Of a stretch of 64,000 bases of DNA, positions 11,000-22,996 are shown piece after piece. This stretch comes from Anniella stebbinsi (Eukaryota; Chordata; Lepidosauria; Squamata; Anniellidae), in the NCBI GenBank assembly GCA_029215795.1, contig JARDYH010000002.1:8611001-8675000 (forward strand), in the 5' to 3' direction. The translations under genes were made by a program, and so were the position numbers. The notes below the pieces were generated by a model that was not told the origin of the DNA, searched no databases, and was given only the letters and a program-made list of their open reading frames with translations. Numbering within the stretch: the first letter of the stretch is position 1; each line of letters starts with the position of its first letter.

Positions 11000-11384
11000 T
11001 AGGGATGTAGCGGGTGCCTGACTGGATCCAGGAGTCTGACGGAATCCACCGCAGCAGCAGCAGCATCCCCAGACCCAGTTTGCTGCACAAGACAAGCACC
11101 TGGCAGCCATCTGCCCTCCTCTGGAGCTTCCATTGCAGCACACCATGGAGTCTCCAGAAATTATGGAGCGTCCACACCTTTAAGCTTGCCTAAATGGGGA
11201 ATTTACAGCTTTCATTTATGCAATGGGGAAAATATGTAATTTCTGGAAACTCTCTTGGTGTGTACAATGGAGGCTCTGGATGAGGGTGGACGGGCTCATT
11301 GCAACGCCGTTGGAAGTGGCAGCGGATGGCAGTGGTGTTGATGGAGAGCATTTGATGAGTCGGATGCAGGTGAGTCCATCCCTC
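11000..11384. mobile_element. Family G hAT-like element
   Basis: Starts TAGGGATGTAGCGGG and ends GTGAGTCCATCCCTC, an inverted TAGGGATG-type end with one change. The interior has a CAG run near 11053-11064 and blocks GGAGTCTCCAGAAATTATGG and GTGGACGGGCTC shared with 47514-47980. No 8-bp duplication was found. Confidence 0.5.
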
Positions 11385-11435
11385 TTTACCAAACACCTCT
11401 TGTTTCTCTTCCTCTCTGTGTGTCTTTTATTTTTA

Positions 11436-11662
11436 TTTGTTTATAGGTATTTATTTATTTATTACATTTATATCCCTCCATTTATTTTTCCCTCCAAGGA
11501 ACTGAAGGCGGCATACATCCTCCTCCTACTCTCCATTTTATCCTCATGACAATAACCCTGTGTGGTAGGTTGGGCTGAGAGTCTGTGACTGGCCCAAAAT
11601 CACCCAAGTGGGGTCTAGAACCCAGATCTCCCGACTCCCAGTCCAACACTTTAGCCACTACT
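11436..11662 (-). mobile_element. Sauria-type SINE, minus orientation
   Basis: Reverse complement of the element at 49324: the tRNA-like head (GGCTAAAGTGTTGGACTGGG) lies at the right and the BovB-like tail with CCTTGGAGGG and a TAAATAAATA terminus at the left. The B box reads GGTTCTAGACC. A (CT)n run follows at 11664-11685 next to the SINE 5' end. Confidence 0.85.
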
Positions 11663-12242
11663 CTCTCTCTCTCTCTCTCTCTCTCTGTCTTTCTTTCATT
11701 CATTCTTTCTTTCAGAGAACCAGTTCATCAGGAAACAAAAACTTTGAATTAGCATTATCTTCATCTATAACTGTAGGAATGTATCATGATAATAGAGATT
11801 TGTGTTTCCTTGCATGCTGTCATTATATGTTTGTGAATAGATATGAGGTTGGTTGGTTTTTAAAGGTTCACGTAAAAAAAAATGTGTATAGATTGTTCTG
11901 TTAAACTCGCCTAATAAATGCAATTTTGCCTGACAAACACAAATGTGCAAGTTTTTTCCCCCCCAAATAGGATGCATTTTTAACATTGTTTTCACAAATC
12001 TATGAATTTTTCTTTGGAGTTTTTGTATGCATTTTTAATTGAGGAACTCCATTCCAAAATTCAGACAGGTATGAAAGTGAAAGGATAACTGAGTTTTGCT
12101 TCACATGATGGTTTGAAATGGCAAAATTAGGTAAATCCACATTAAAATGTGAATGGAGTTAATGTCGCCCCTCTCCCTACTATGTACATACTTTATTTAA
12201 CTGTTAACAATTAAATGCTCTACACTGAGGTCTAGAAACTGT
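11663..12242. other. CT microsatellite and AT-rich F-like sequence
   Basis: A (CT)n tract at about 11664-11685 is followed by AT-rich DNA with TGCATTTTTAA and AAATGTGCAAG phrases typical of F elements. No termini could be fixed. Confidence 0.4.
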
Positions 12243-12692
12243 GGCCATGTGTACACCATGCAGTTATCCCAGGGTCATCTCTAGGTCATCCTTGTACGTC
12301 CAAATGATGCACATGGGCTCCTGGGGTCAACCGGGGATGACCAGAGGCTTTCCCTGGGATAACTGCAACTGCAGATGTCCTGGTTTTTCTGCAGTCCCTT
12401 GACAACCCCAAGGACCGTGGTTGGTGGGGGTGTCTCTGTGCCCATAGGGATGGGGGAGCAGCAATTTTACCAACACAGGGAGGGGGGGTTGGCTGCAGAG
12501 GGTATTTTTACTTATCTTTTCCCCCACATTGGGGCCATGCAACCGGCTCTTCTTCTAAAAAAAAAAAATGGTGGCCATGACATCTCTCTACCCTTCCAGG
12601 ATGTAGTGCAGCCGTATAGATGCTGGGGGAGGATCACAGAAGCAAGTGAGTCTGCAATCCTCCCCCTGTTAGGCTCTTAGATGTAGATGAGC
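12243..12692. mobile_element. Family E palindromic transposon
   Basis: Begins GGCCATGTGTACACCATG and ends AGATGTAGATGAGCC; interior contains CCAAATGATGCACATGGG and the GTTATCCCAGGGTCATC arm found in all E copies. It is more decayed than the copies at 45537 and 53767. Confidence 0.55.
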
Positions 12693-12803
12693 CGTATGTT
12701 GAAATGACGGAGGCAGAAGACTACCTTCTCCTGCAGTGGTTGTGAGAAAGCCAACACTGTCCTGGATGCAAGCCAGTGGAGTGCACCGTATTATTATTAG
12801 TAG

Positions 12804-14117
12804 TAGGGGTGTGCACGGACCCCCCGGATTGGATCAGGACCCAGATCGGGACCTCCGATATTGTCCTGGATCGTTCAGGACAAAATTGGAGGTCTCTCGG
12901 ATAAGATCAGACTTGATCCGGTTCAAAAATCGGATATCCAATTTTTGGATCGGCTACCATTTTTGTTTTCCCCATAGACTTGCATTGGGGGAAAGAAAGC
13001 TTTCCCCCAATGCAAGTCTATGGGGAAAAAATGGCGGCGGGTGGGTGAGGGGGCCTAACTCCCTCCTCCCCCCCTTGCTGTTCTTACCTGCCGGGGCCGT
13101 CTGCTGTGGACAGCCCCGGCAGATAAGCCCCCTCCCCCGTGCTCCTTACCACCCGGGGCCATCCACTTCCATCCACTGGCACCTGTGGGCGCCCCCTCCC
13201 CCTGCTCACCTGCCGGGGATGTCCCCCTGCTTACCTCTGCCGCTGGCCACTACTGCAAGCATGCTTCGTGGCCTGCCCCTAGGTAGCGCGCCAGGTGATG
13301 TCATCACCTGGCACGCTACTCAGGGACAGGCTGCGAAGCCTGCTCACAGTAGTGGCCAGCGGCAGAGGGGAGCGGACGGCCCTGGCAGGTAAGTGGGCTG
13401 TGGGCCCCCCTTCCCCCTCCCTCCTCCCCCCTGTTTACTTTGCGGGGACGTCTGCTCCCCTCTACTGCTGGCCACTACTGCGAGCAGGCTTCGCGGCCTG
13501 CTCCTGAGTAGCGTGCCAGGTGATGGCATCACCTGGCGCGCTACCTAGGGTAGGGCCGCGAAGCCTGCTTGCAGTAGCGACCAGCGGCGGAGGGGAGCAG
13601 ACATCCCCAGAAGGTAAGTGGACCCCCCTCTCTCCCTCCCTCCCTCCCGCGACAGCCCTGCAAGGGAAGCCCCCCTGCCCCCCCTGCTTACCTTCTGGGG
13701 ATGTCCACTCCTCTCCGCCGCTGGCCGCTACTGCGAGCAGACTTCGTGGCCTGCTTCTGAGTAGCGCGCCAGGTGATGATATCACCTGGTGCGCTACCTA
13801 GGGGCAGGCCGTGAAGCCTGCTTGCAGTAGCAGCCAGCAGCGGAGGGGAGCAGACTCCCCGGAAGGTAAGCCCCCTGCCCCCGTTGTCCGCTTCCATCGG
13901 CGGGTGCCTGCTGGTGCCTGCCAATGGAAGCGGCAGAGGACGCCAGCGGGCGCCCGCCGGTCCTCCGATCCATTCTGATCTGGATCGAGTCCTTTCCGGA
14001 TCAGATCGGATTGGATCGAACGATCCAGCAGGGTGATCATAAATCGGATAATTGTATCCGATTTCCCCTGGATCGGATCCAGATTGTGGATCGGACCCGA
14101 TCCAGTGCACACCCCTA
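12804..14117. mobile_element. Family T hAT element with CpG-rich palindromic core, 1.31 kb
   Basis: Termini TAGGGGTGTGCAC and GTGCACACCCCTA are perfect inverted repeats. Flanking 8-mers ATTAGTAG and ATTATTAT (in an ATT tract) match at 6 of 8. Subterminal regions are rich in GATCGGATC. A hairpin at about 12970-13030 pairs CCCCATAGACTTGCATTGGG with its complement. The core holds three palindromic modules centred near 13300, 13526 and 13778 on GGTGATG-CATCACC, with GTAAG donors at their edges. The long GC-rich frames in it are not genes. Confidence 0.85.
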
Positions 14118-15541
14118 ATTATTATTGTTATTGTTATTGTTATTATTTCATCTCTTTCTCACTCATGGCGGTTTTTCTAGATGGACATAATGGGCTTTGC
14201 TAAATCATGTTGTCTTTTACAGATTCAGGAATTTCCTGACGATGGAGCATGTTTTAAGTATGACTGCTTTCTGGATGTTGGTGTGGATGTATTTTGGTAG
14301 GCCCAGTTTCTGAAGGTTTTCTGTATAATTCTTTGATGTGATGCCGGTGACTGATGTGACTTATTATGATTATTATTACATTTCTATACTACCTCATAGC
14401 TGAAGCTTTCTGGGTGGTTTAGAAAGTTTCAAAGCTTTAAAAAAAATGTGATGCTCTTGACTCCATTCCCACATCAGTTGCATCAGGCTACAGCATGTGT
14501 TGTATGCAGAATATACCTGGCTTTGCTTCCCTCTAGAGCAGGCACAAGGGGCCCCTACCCCTTGTAAGCCAGGTGCTCTCTGGGCATGACACCATTCATT
14601 TGCAACAGTGAAGATAGTTTTTAGCTTTCAATTGTTGTTTTTGTTGTCTTTCTTTTTGTACTGGGACCTGAAAACATGGACGTGGCGATTCAAGAGGTCT
14701 TGCAAGAACGTTACTGCTCAAAACCTGGTTGTTAAACAATACAATCGCTCCTCCACAACTGCATGAAAGGGCTCTTTCATCTCACCAAAAGAACTTCACC
14801 ACAAAGTCCACGAAACGTAGTCATTTCCTCTGGGCATGCCCAGATGAAAGACAAATAGAGTTACACCAGAAAGGTCATCCTTGGCTTTCCTTTTGTATTC
14901 TGCAACCATTTAAACAGCAGCAACATAAACAACCAGTGGGCAACTCAGGCTGCCTCATTCCCACGAAGCCTTCGTCTTTCACAGGAGAGTTCGTTCTGTG
15001 CTACTTTAATTTTTAAATCTCTGCCAAAGGACATGGAGCTATCAAGATCTCAGAAGACGGAGTGGGAGAATAACTCGCTTGAAGAATGGGATGAGATTCG
15101 GGTCATCCCCACCTGAGCAGAGATCAGCAAAGAAAGGAGCCGCGAGAACAGGAATTCTGAAGTTTCAGTCCCTGGCATGAAAGATGCATTCATACTGGGA
15201 AAACAGCCACGGGCAAGCTGAACTTTTTTTTTCTGGCTCAAGTCGTTGTAAGCTCAGCAGGGCCTTCCCTGATGTCATGGGCTTGCTTCTGCAGGAGGGG
15301 GGAAAGGAGTGTAAAAAGTCCCACTCGGAGATGTTGTCTGTTCTTTTGGCTTCAGGCATTTTTACCTGTGTTGTGGTGCTTACGTACAGACAACCTTTTC
15401 CTGATTGATGATTTAAAAGTAAAGCCACACTGCTCTTTGGGGAGAACAGGCTACTTCTCTTAGAGCAAACGAGTGCTATCAATTCATTTTACCCAAACAG
15501 TTGGTGATGCATTTCCCATCCCTTTTAGTCATATCTCTACA
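14118..15541. other. Intronic stretch with one LINE 3' relic
   Basis: An ATT/GTT microsatellite (14118-14150) and a minus-strand LINE 3' fragment at 14366-14440 are the only repeats I can name. The remainder, including 14500-15500, has no clear termini or exon with both splice sites and may be unique. Confidence 0.4.
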
Positions 15542-16366
15542 GTGGGCTCATCTACACGTAAGGGTGTAGCGGGAGGGAGGGCGGAGGATCATGGACTAGG
15601 CTGACCATATGAAAAGGAGGAAAGGGCTCATGTAACTTTAACAGATGCAGATAAAAGGGAATTTCAGCCAGTGTCATTTGTATGCAATTAGTATCTGATG
15701 AAATCCACTCTTCATCACAACAATTAAAGTTGCAGGCACTATACTAGAGTGACCAGATACAAAAGAGGGCAGGGCCCCTGCAGCTTTAACTGTTGTGATG
15801 AAGAGGGAATTTCGTCAGGTACGGATTGCATACAAATGATGTTGGCTGAAATTCCCTTTTCTCTACAATTGTTAAAGTTACATGAGCCCTGTCCTCCTTT
15901 TCATATGGTCAGCCTATCATGGACTTACCTACTTCTGCAATATCCCCCCCCCCCAGCGCCTAGATGGCTGTGTGACATCCCAGAAGGGAAGCAGACACCA
16001 TTTTATTTTTGAAGAGGAGCTGTGCATGGTGAAAACGTGAGTAACCACACAACAAACCCCACACACAAACTCCCCCTGCCATCCCAGGCATGGTGAAATT
16101 GCTGCCCTTACCTCACCCCCATGGGCACAGAACCACCCTGTGCAGCTCCAAACCCGTTTGAGGACCCAGGAGGCCACGCCACAACAGCTGCAGTACTCGG
16201 GATTGTCCAGGGACCATGGAAAAACTGGGATTTCCCCGGTTTCAGTTATCCCAGGGTTGTCTCTAGGTCATCCCTCGTTGATCCCGAGATCCCCTGTGTG
16301 TCATTTGGATGGACAGGGATGACCTAGAGACAACCCTGGGATAACTGCCTGGCATAGACATCGCAA
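15542..16366. mobile_element. Family E element hosting a family A MITE
   Basis: Left end GGGCTCATCTACACG and right end GCATAGACATCGC are diverged E termini. The arms contain GTTATCCCAGGGTTGTCTCT and its complement around 16245-16345 and the CTGTGTGTCATTTGGA block. A family A MITE splits the copy at 15597-15916. Confidence 0.6.
15597..15916. mobile_element. Family A hAT MITE, 320 bp
   Basis: TAGGCTGACC and GGTCAGCCTA termini with perfect 8-bp duplications TCATGGAC at 15589-15596 and 15917-15924. It is one of the best-preserved copies and lies inside the family E element. Confidence 0.93.
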
Positions 16367-16462
16367 GTAAAATCCAGTGCATGCCCATGCAGAATTTAAT
16401 CCCATTGTGTTCAATGAGGCTTACTCCCATTCAGTTCTCATTACATACATGCATACATATGT

Positions 16463-16954
16463 TAGGGATGTCAGAGGAATCCATCCTGTCAAATTAGCAG
16501 AGCTTTCAGCATTTCACCCCCTCGGACTCTCGCTCACTTACCTACAAGCTGGCCCAACTCGATCTGTATCAAGTCAGGCCAGCTTGCAGATTTTTTAGGG
16601 GGAGGGTGCGTGTGAAAATTGACATTTATGCAAGTTGCAGCTGCAATTTTCTTAATTTATGTGATTTTCAGTCCTAGTTTCCACAATTTGGGCAAATTGT
16701 GGCTGTAATATGCTCAAACTGCAGACACAATTTGCATAGGTTAAGCGCATGTATGGCTGCACTTCCCACAAATGATGCAAATTATGGCCAGATGTTGCAT
16801 AAATTATGCAAATTGCAGCTGCAATCTGGGTAAATGATTTTAAGGAGGGGAAACCATGGAGGTTCCTGGATTTGGGAAGAAAGAGCCAGCCTCAGCTCAC
16901 AAATGTAAGCCAAACCTACAAAATGGCCATATTTCCCCCTGACTTCCATCCCTA
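16463..16954. mobile_element. Family F hAT-like element, 492 bp
   Basis: Ends TAGGGATGTCAGAGGAA and the inverted CCCTGACTTCCATCCCTA; flanking 8-mers ACATATGT and ACATACAT agree at 6 of 8. The interior is rich in GCAAATTGTGGC and GCAATTTGCAT-type phrases and has no coding capacity. Confidence 0.65.
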
Positions 16955-18195
16955 ACATACATACATACTTACAGAGGTATTTCTAAGGAACTCCTGACTG
17001 CATTCCTTCATCCCAGCAGATGACCACATCCTGCCTATTAACATCTGGGACTATTGTAAGGCCAGAGAGATACAGATGCTATGGTAACATGCCAGATTTG
17101 ATTTATGATCCAGCCACCGTTGTTCTGCTGGCGTGGGTATGTATATTAGGCCCTCCTTCTGTCCAATTGTATCCAGTTTAATTTCCAACAAGGAAAAAAC
17201 CAAACAGAATATTCTAGTAGTCGGTTTTGCAATGACATGCACAAGCTGAGAGAGTGAGATACGCAGCTTTGTCAGAGACAAAGTATATTCAATGAAAAAT
17301 GTACAAATAACAATTATTTTTAATGTTTCTGTTGACTGACTTCTGCAACTTCTCTGCGGCTGTGGACACCGTGCCTATTGCATGGACAAATTACAAAATG
17401 ATGATGAGGTTATGCTGAAGCATGTTCATCGTTCCAGAGTTTCTTGGAGATTATGCATAATGCCTTTTGGAGATGATGTGCAATGCCCAGGGGATGTGAA
17501 AAATCAGTTATGCACATTTCCCAAGGCCTGTTGAAGTTTACACAAAATGGCTGAAGAATGTGCACAATTCCCTCCTCATAAACATATTAAATGCGCATTA
17601 TCCATGAGGTCCCGGGAACATGCACAATGGCTGGTTAGGTGGTGCACATTAAACATTCAACTCACATTACCCCTAACATATTCAAAGCTTGCAAAGAACA
17701 GTTATGGAACTGACAATGTTTCTCTTACCCGGACTTAAAGAGCTAGGAGACACTTCTTCTCTGCAGAAATGGAACAGACTAAGAGTTTGCTTTTGAAACC
17801 CCTATTCTCAGTCGTACTCTGACTTTCTGCATGCGGGAAGGAGGAAGCTTGTCAGATTTTCCTCTGTTCTTTGAGGTCTTTGTACCCAATAAACCAGACG
17901 GTTCATGTTATCTATTCCCACTGCAAGGAGCATTCTTGAAACTGACATCACATTGAGAGAAGCCCCTTTGGACCCTCGAAGAAACTTCCAGAGTTGCTGC
18001 AGAGGTGAAGAGAGTATTTCACTCCTACACTTTTTTAGACTTTGACCAGACACTGGACAATGCATAATTCGTGCTAAACTTAACAAGATTGGCAGAAGCA
18101 GCAGCAAGCAAGCAGGGAGTGAAGAGAGTAGGCTTGGAAGAGCCAGGGATGCTTGAAATCACTGAAATTCTCTAAACTTTACTTCAATGCTTGGT
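16955..18195. other. Low-repeat intronic stretch
   Basis: No transposon termini or exons recognised. The part at 17460-17660 has F-like phrases (GTGCACAATTCC). The remainder, including 17290-17450 and 17700-18130, may be unique intron. Confidence 0.35.
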
Positions 18196-18200
18196 TTGGC

Positions 18201-18243
<43 letters not shown>

Positions 18244-19025
18244 ATTTATACCTTGCCTATATACAGAATACCCTAGGCAGCATACAAAGTTTTAAAAAAT
18301 CTAAACAAGTTTAAAATCAATCAATGAAATGCCGCAGTTAGCATAAAATATTAAAAACAATTTTAAAAGATTTAACAAAATCAATAAAACCAAACAGCAT
18401 AACGGTCAGCAATTAACCTGTTCAGATGATACTCTAAGCCATGGTGATGAAGCATTTTAAGCTAAGCATTATGGCTTTTTGAGTCATGTGAACCATTCCT
18501 AACCATGGTGGCTACATAACCAGGTTGAAACCTGGCTCACTAACATTTACTGCAAAAGGGTTAGAGGCCTAACCATGGTTTAGCATGTTGTCTGAACAGG
18601 CCCATTAAGATTCTAAAAAGGGAAGGCCTGGTGAAATAACAGAGTCTTTATTGCCTGCTTAAAGACATTCTTGTTTGTTATCTGTTCTCATATGTCGTAC
18701 ATTTTTAAACTTATGCATTTCGTGAACATGATAGCAAGTCCAGGGATTTTCAAACACTCCTGTTTGTGGTCAGTGTTGCAAGTAGGACACATTCAAGTGA
18801 TTTGTGAATTTTTATATAGCCCAACTCTATACATCAATAGCAATACATTAAACCTGGCCTAGCAGCAAATAGGCAGCTAGTGCAGTTCCCTCAAGGAAGG
18901 TGTGACATGCTGAAAAGGGGCATCCTCCGACAACAGCTGAGCTGCCACATTCTGCACTAGGTACAGCTTCTTTATGAACCTCAAGGACAGCTCTGCATAG
19001 CATGGATTGCAGTAGAAGGGCAGCT
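18196..19025 (-). mobile_element. L2-type LINE, minus orientation, interrupted
   Basis: An (ATT)n tail at 18200-18242, then the reverse complement of a LINE 3'UTR to 18416, resuming at 18604-18680 after a family D insertion. 18848-19025 reads, on the minus strand, as the L2 ORF3' segment (GCAATCC...GAGGTTCATAAAGAAGC). 18681-18847 is not LINE-like and could be another insertion. The copy is non-functional. Confidence 0.55.
18417..18603. mobile_element. Family D MITE, about 187 bp
   Basis: Termini CCTGTTCAGATGATAC and the inverted TTGTCTGAACAGGCC. It is a palindrome with CTAACCATGG blocks, sits inside the LINE, and is flanked by ATTAA-like words on both sides, which fits the 5-bp duplication seen for family B and D elsewhere. 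Confidence 0.7.
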
Positions 19026-19396
19026 CCACACATACCGTGAGTTGCACTTGACTTCAAAGCTCAGTTCAGTTTGCTCCCATTCTTCTTTCATGCCTATTTT
19101 TGGGTCTACTTCAAATGTGAAGTTTTTCAAAAGTTGCACATTTTGAAAGAAGTTGCACGTTTTGAGACAGCTGTGCATTTTACAAATACAAATGCAAATT
19201 CAGAAATTTACAAGCTTTTTCAGAGAATGTGCCCTCTCATTCACGTTCGAGTTTGCACGTATGGCATTTTCAAGTGATTTGCAAACTGAAATGAAATCCT
19301 CATTGTCAACAAGAATTAGTCCTTCTGTCCTTCTGTTGTAAATGCTGCTTTTTTAAAAAAAAACCTGAAAATCAATGAGATGGCCTGAGAGATTGA
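19026..19396. other. F-like AT-rich sequence
   Basis: Phrases such as GTTGCACATTTTG and TTTGCACGTATGGCATTTTC match the interior of family F. Termini were not identified. Confidence 0.35.
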
Positions 19397-20394
19397 GGCC
19401 AGGTCTACACAAAGCAGGATGTAGCAGTATGAAAGCGGTATATAAAAGGCAGGAGCCACATTACTGCTTTAGAGTAGGGATGTGCTCGGATGCAAAAATC
19501 GTATCGGAATCGGAACTGGAACTTCAGATTTTGTAAAGTATTGTATCAGAAAAATCAGAGGTCTGTCTTAACGCTTCGGGTCCGATACTGATACAAAATC
19601 GGAAGTTCCGATTACGATATCGGACCACCATTTTGGGTGTTTTCCCCATAGACTTGCATTGGGGGAAAGAAAGCATGAGTGGGGGGGAGGGAGGGAGGGA
19701 GGGAGGGAGAGAACCCCCTTACCTGCCACCATCCCCTGCCATCCCCCGCTGCCATATGCTGGTTCCGTACTAAGTATTAGGCTTTGCAGCCTGTTTCTCA
19801 GTAGAGCAATGGCGTGCCGAGTGATGATATCACCCAGCATGCCAGCGCTCTATCGTGGAACAAGCTGCAAGGCCTGTTTCTCAGTAGTACAGAAGCAGCG
19901 GGCGGCAGTGAGGAGGCAGCATCAAGGAGCATGAGTGAGGGATGGAGGAAGGGAGAGGGAGGTCCCCATTCACCTGCCGCCATGTTTTCCCCATAGACTT
20001 GCATTGGGGGAAAGCTTTCTTTCCCCCAATGCAAGCTTATGGCAAAAACACCTAAAATGGAGGTCCGATTCTCCGATTTTTTCCGATATTAATAGGATTG
20101 AAAGAAATTGGATTGGGAGAATTCGGAGCTCCTGTGGCCAGCATTGGAATCGGACATCGGAAGTCCGATATCCGACATATTGTAGTTGGATCGGACATCG
20201 GATCCAATACGATGCACATCCCTACTTTATAGCGGTGTTGAAGTGCACTGACAATTGTTGGGGCCCATTGACACATACCATATACCTCTTTCATACTTTC
20301 ATAGTGCTATATCCTGCTTGGTGTGGCTCCTGCCTTTTATATACTGCTTTCATACCACTTTCATACCACCATATCCTGCTTGATGTAGATCTGG
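19397..20394. mobile_element. Family C element hosting a family T element
   Basis: Left end GGCCAGGTCTACACAAAGCA and right end CTTGATGTAGATCTGG. Between them the palindromic arms read GCAGGATGTAGCAGTATG and CATACC-ATATCCTGC. The copy is interrupted at 19475-20224. After the insertion the sequence continues GCGGTGTTGAAGTGCACTGA, as in the copy at 49919. Confidence 0.75.
19475..20224. mobile_element. Family T hAT element, 750 bp
   Basis: TAGGGATGTGCTCGGA at the left and GATGCACATCCCTA at the right; flanking 8-mers CTTTAGAG and CTTTATAG match at 7 of 8. It keeps one CpG-poor version of the palindromic module (centre GTGATGATATCACCC at about 19817-19831) and the CCCCATAGACTTGCATTGGG hairpin arms. 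No transposase. Confidence 0.87.
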
Positions 20395-21079
20395 CAGGAG
20401 TCGTATCAGCTCGTGGGTAAGTGAGCCAGAGTCTGAGTGGATGGCTCCCACTCAGAGAACTCCCCCTCCCATGATGAAGTCTTCTGAGATCCCTATCTGG
20501 GGTTCAGGGAGGAGTATCATGCATAAAGCAAGGTTTTTCTGAAACTCTGCCGATATTCAAGACACTCCACAGAATTTCAATGCAGACCTGACACCACAGG
20601 GTGGAAGAGCAGACACCTCCCCCTCCCCAGAAATAAGGAAATATGTTCCACACATCTCTAGTGTATGGTTTCCAGTTTGGCTTGAGCCTAGTCAGTACCC
20701 CTGGATTAACCTTAAAGCAACATAAGCACGTGCTTAGGGCACCAAGGGAAGGGGGGCATCACAGAGTACCAGGACCATAGCTGTAGCCACCTGATTATAA
20801 GGAATGCCAGATTCATAGAAAAGGACTAGCGACATATTCTAAGAGTGGCAATTCTTTTTATTATTTGTGCTTTATTTTATTACACTCAATCAACCAGCTT
20901 TAGGCTCTATGAGCCAATCTACCCTACTGCTTTATAACAGTTAATAATAGTTTTAAACTGTTATAAACCATTATAAAGCAGTAGTGTAGATTGGCTCTAT
21001 GTGTCCCACGACGTCATCAGACATCTGAGATAACTTTCTGACGACCTTTGTGTCAACATATACCTAGAGTTCAGTATGT
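20395..21079. other. Decayed sequence upstream of a transposase relic
   Basis: Contains CCCCTGGATTAACC and GTGCTTAGGGCACCA near 20700-20745, phrases typical of an autonomous-type hAT element, but with no open frame. 20885-21000 holds an inverted repeat built on CTACTGCTTTATAACAG. No gene. Confidence 0.35.
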
Positions 21080-21328
21080 TTGACTGTCTTACCAATGTTT
21101 TCTGCAGGTATGTTGAAATGCTATATATCTTCAATGTTAGAAAGCAGTGGAATAAAAGATGTTTTGCTTCATACAAATAATGATATATCTCTATTAGAAT
21201 ATTTATTTCAAAAAAATTGTCCACCAACATTGATTTCTGTAGAAAGAGGGTTTTCAAAATTGAAAAATGTGCTCTCGAAATCACATAATTTCAGTAGAGA
21301 TAATATCAGATCTTGTTTTGTCTTATAA
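21080..21328 (+). pseudogene. hAT transposase C-terminal fragment, relic
   Basis: The open stretch of 82 residues ends with TLISVERGFSKLKNVLSKSH (residues 50-69), which matches the hAT C-terminal dimerisation motif in which an ER-FS-LK core is preceded by a hydrophobic-N/S stretch. Upstream residues (NDISLLEYLFQKNCPP) fit the short helix that precedes it. The family protein is normally several hundred residues, so only the extreme C-terminus survives; the stop at 21328 and frame loss upstream show it is dead. It could be the remains of a source that mobilised MITEs, though no ends link it to families A or T. Confidence 0.55.
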
Positions 21329-22739
21329 TCTTTTGGAGGGTGATTAAAAATCATTTTCATTTTTTTTTGCATTTGTATGTCCCCCCTTATAACAGTTTTA
21401 TTTAAAAAATGCAGAAAACAGTGATGGAAATTTGTATTTTTTTCTGTTGCCCTAGTTATAAGTAAGTAATTGGATTATAATGTTTGCTGCTATTTAGTGT
21501 TAAATAAATATAATAAAAAACAGTTTATATTTAATATAGTTGTGTGTTCTGGCTTGGGGGATGGCCTTGAAGAAAACTGTTTTAAATGTCTTAGTTCACC
21601 TTCAGCACTTATTGAGTCTTAATGTCTTACTGGCTAAGCAATGGAAGAGCCAAGCGGGCACCATTATTGGACTGGGTTTAGGGCATCAGCTGGCCTTAAT
21701 CCAGCTCTGCTAGTCAGGTGTGCTTCCTTTTCTTAGAAATTAAATACCATTCATCCACTCCACAACCCTTTCTCTCTCCTAATTCCCTGCCAATGAATTG
21801 AATGAAAGATGCACTCAGAGTGACTGGCAGAATAAACTCGGCTAAAAAGGAATATTTGCTCTCAGCTCACACGGAGCGAATTTATTTCTAACAAGGATGA
21901 GTTAGATGTGAGAGCAGAGGGGCAGCCATTATCGATCACATTATTTATATGAAACATGGCCCTGCTGTTTACCACCGTGCTCATTAAATAAGGCAGTGAT
22001 TAGCTAGTAAATCCACATTGCAACATGCATAGGTTTCAGCTGAACTCAACCACCTCAGCAACTCCTTTCCATGCTGTCTGTGTTGGGGTGGGGGAGGGAC
22101 AGCTTGAACAATTGAAACTGTGGTAGCTGAAGGAAAAGTGTGCCAGGCATCCAAACACAGGCATTCAAACACTGTTAAGGGCTAAACTTTCAAAGTCCTC
22201 TGCCTGGATGGATCATCTCTGCCAACAAACTTTTTTTTTCTTTCATTCTCAAGGTATTTCCTTTTCATTTATGCAAAAAATTATTAATTTCGGTAAGTTC
22301 ATTTTAAAAAAAAAAACCTGAAACTCTCACTGATTCCTACCTAGGGATGAGAGAGCCAATCATTTTTGTGTTTGCCTAAACTCTCCAAAATCACCTAGAA
22401 GTACATTTTTTTAGCGTCTTCCTGCCTTCATCCTGTTTTGGGCTTCATTCAAACAGGAAAGTGTGCTTACTAATGGGGAAAAGTGAGTATTTTTTCAATT
22501 GTGTATATTTTTCATCATTGATGAAAGCATGGAAACACACACACACACACGCACACACATATTGAACACAAACTCATCAATTTACAAACATATCTCAAAA
22601 AAAAGTTCTCCTTTTCAGGAAGACATTCATGATTGCAAACAGGATATATTGGCATGATTTGCACACAGAAATAAAATTCTCAGCCATCCCAGTCCCATCC
22701 CAGACATCCCAGTATCATTTTCCTGGAGAGGGCCAGTAG
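21329..22739. other. Mixed intron with a candidate conserved block
   Basis: 21329-21600 is AT-rich decay. 21780-22010 is repeat-free and carries CAGCCATTATCGATCACATT, TTATTTATATG and GCAGTGATTAGCTAGTAAAT, resembling conserved noncoding elements in composition (inference). 22340-22620 has F-like phrases and a (CA)n at 22542-22560. Confidence 0.3.
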
Positions 22740-22984
22740 GGCCAAATCTACACCAAGCAGGATATAGCACTATGAAAGTGGTATAAAAGTGGTATATAAA
22801 AGGCAGGAGCCACACCAAGCAGGATATAGCGGTATGAAAGTGGTATATGGTATGTGCCTATGGGTTCCAGCAGTTGTCAGTGCACTTCAATACCACTATA
22901 AAGCAGTAGTGTGGCTCCTGCCTTTTATATACCGCGTCCACACCACTTTCATAGTGCTATATCCTGCTTGGTGTAGATTGGGCC
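22740..22984. mobile_element. Family C MITE, 245 bp
   Basis: GGCCAAATCTACACCAAGCA at the left and TGCTTGGTGTAGATTGGGCC at the right, with GGATATAG-CTATATCC next to the ends. The interior includes TATATAAAAGGCAGGAGCC on both arms. It is a nearly perfect palindrome; a target duplication is not clear. Confidence 0.82.
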
Positions 22985-22996
22985 AAGACCAAATAT

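Noticed and set aside
12736..13392. 218-residue GC-rich open frame
   Set aside because: It lies across the end and CpG-rich palindromes of a family T element; the absence of stops is due to GC content.
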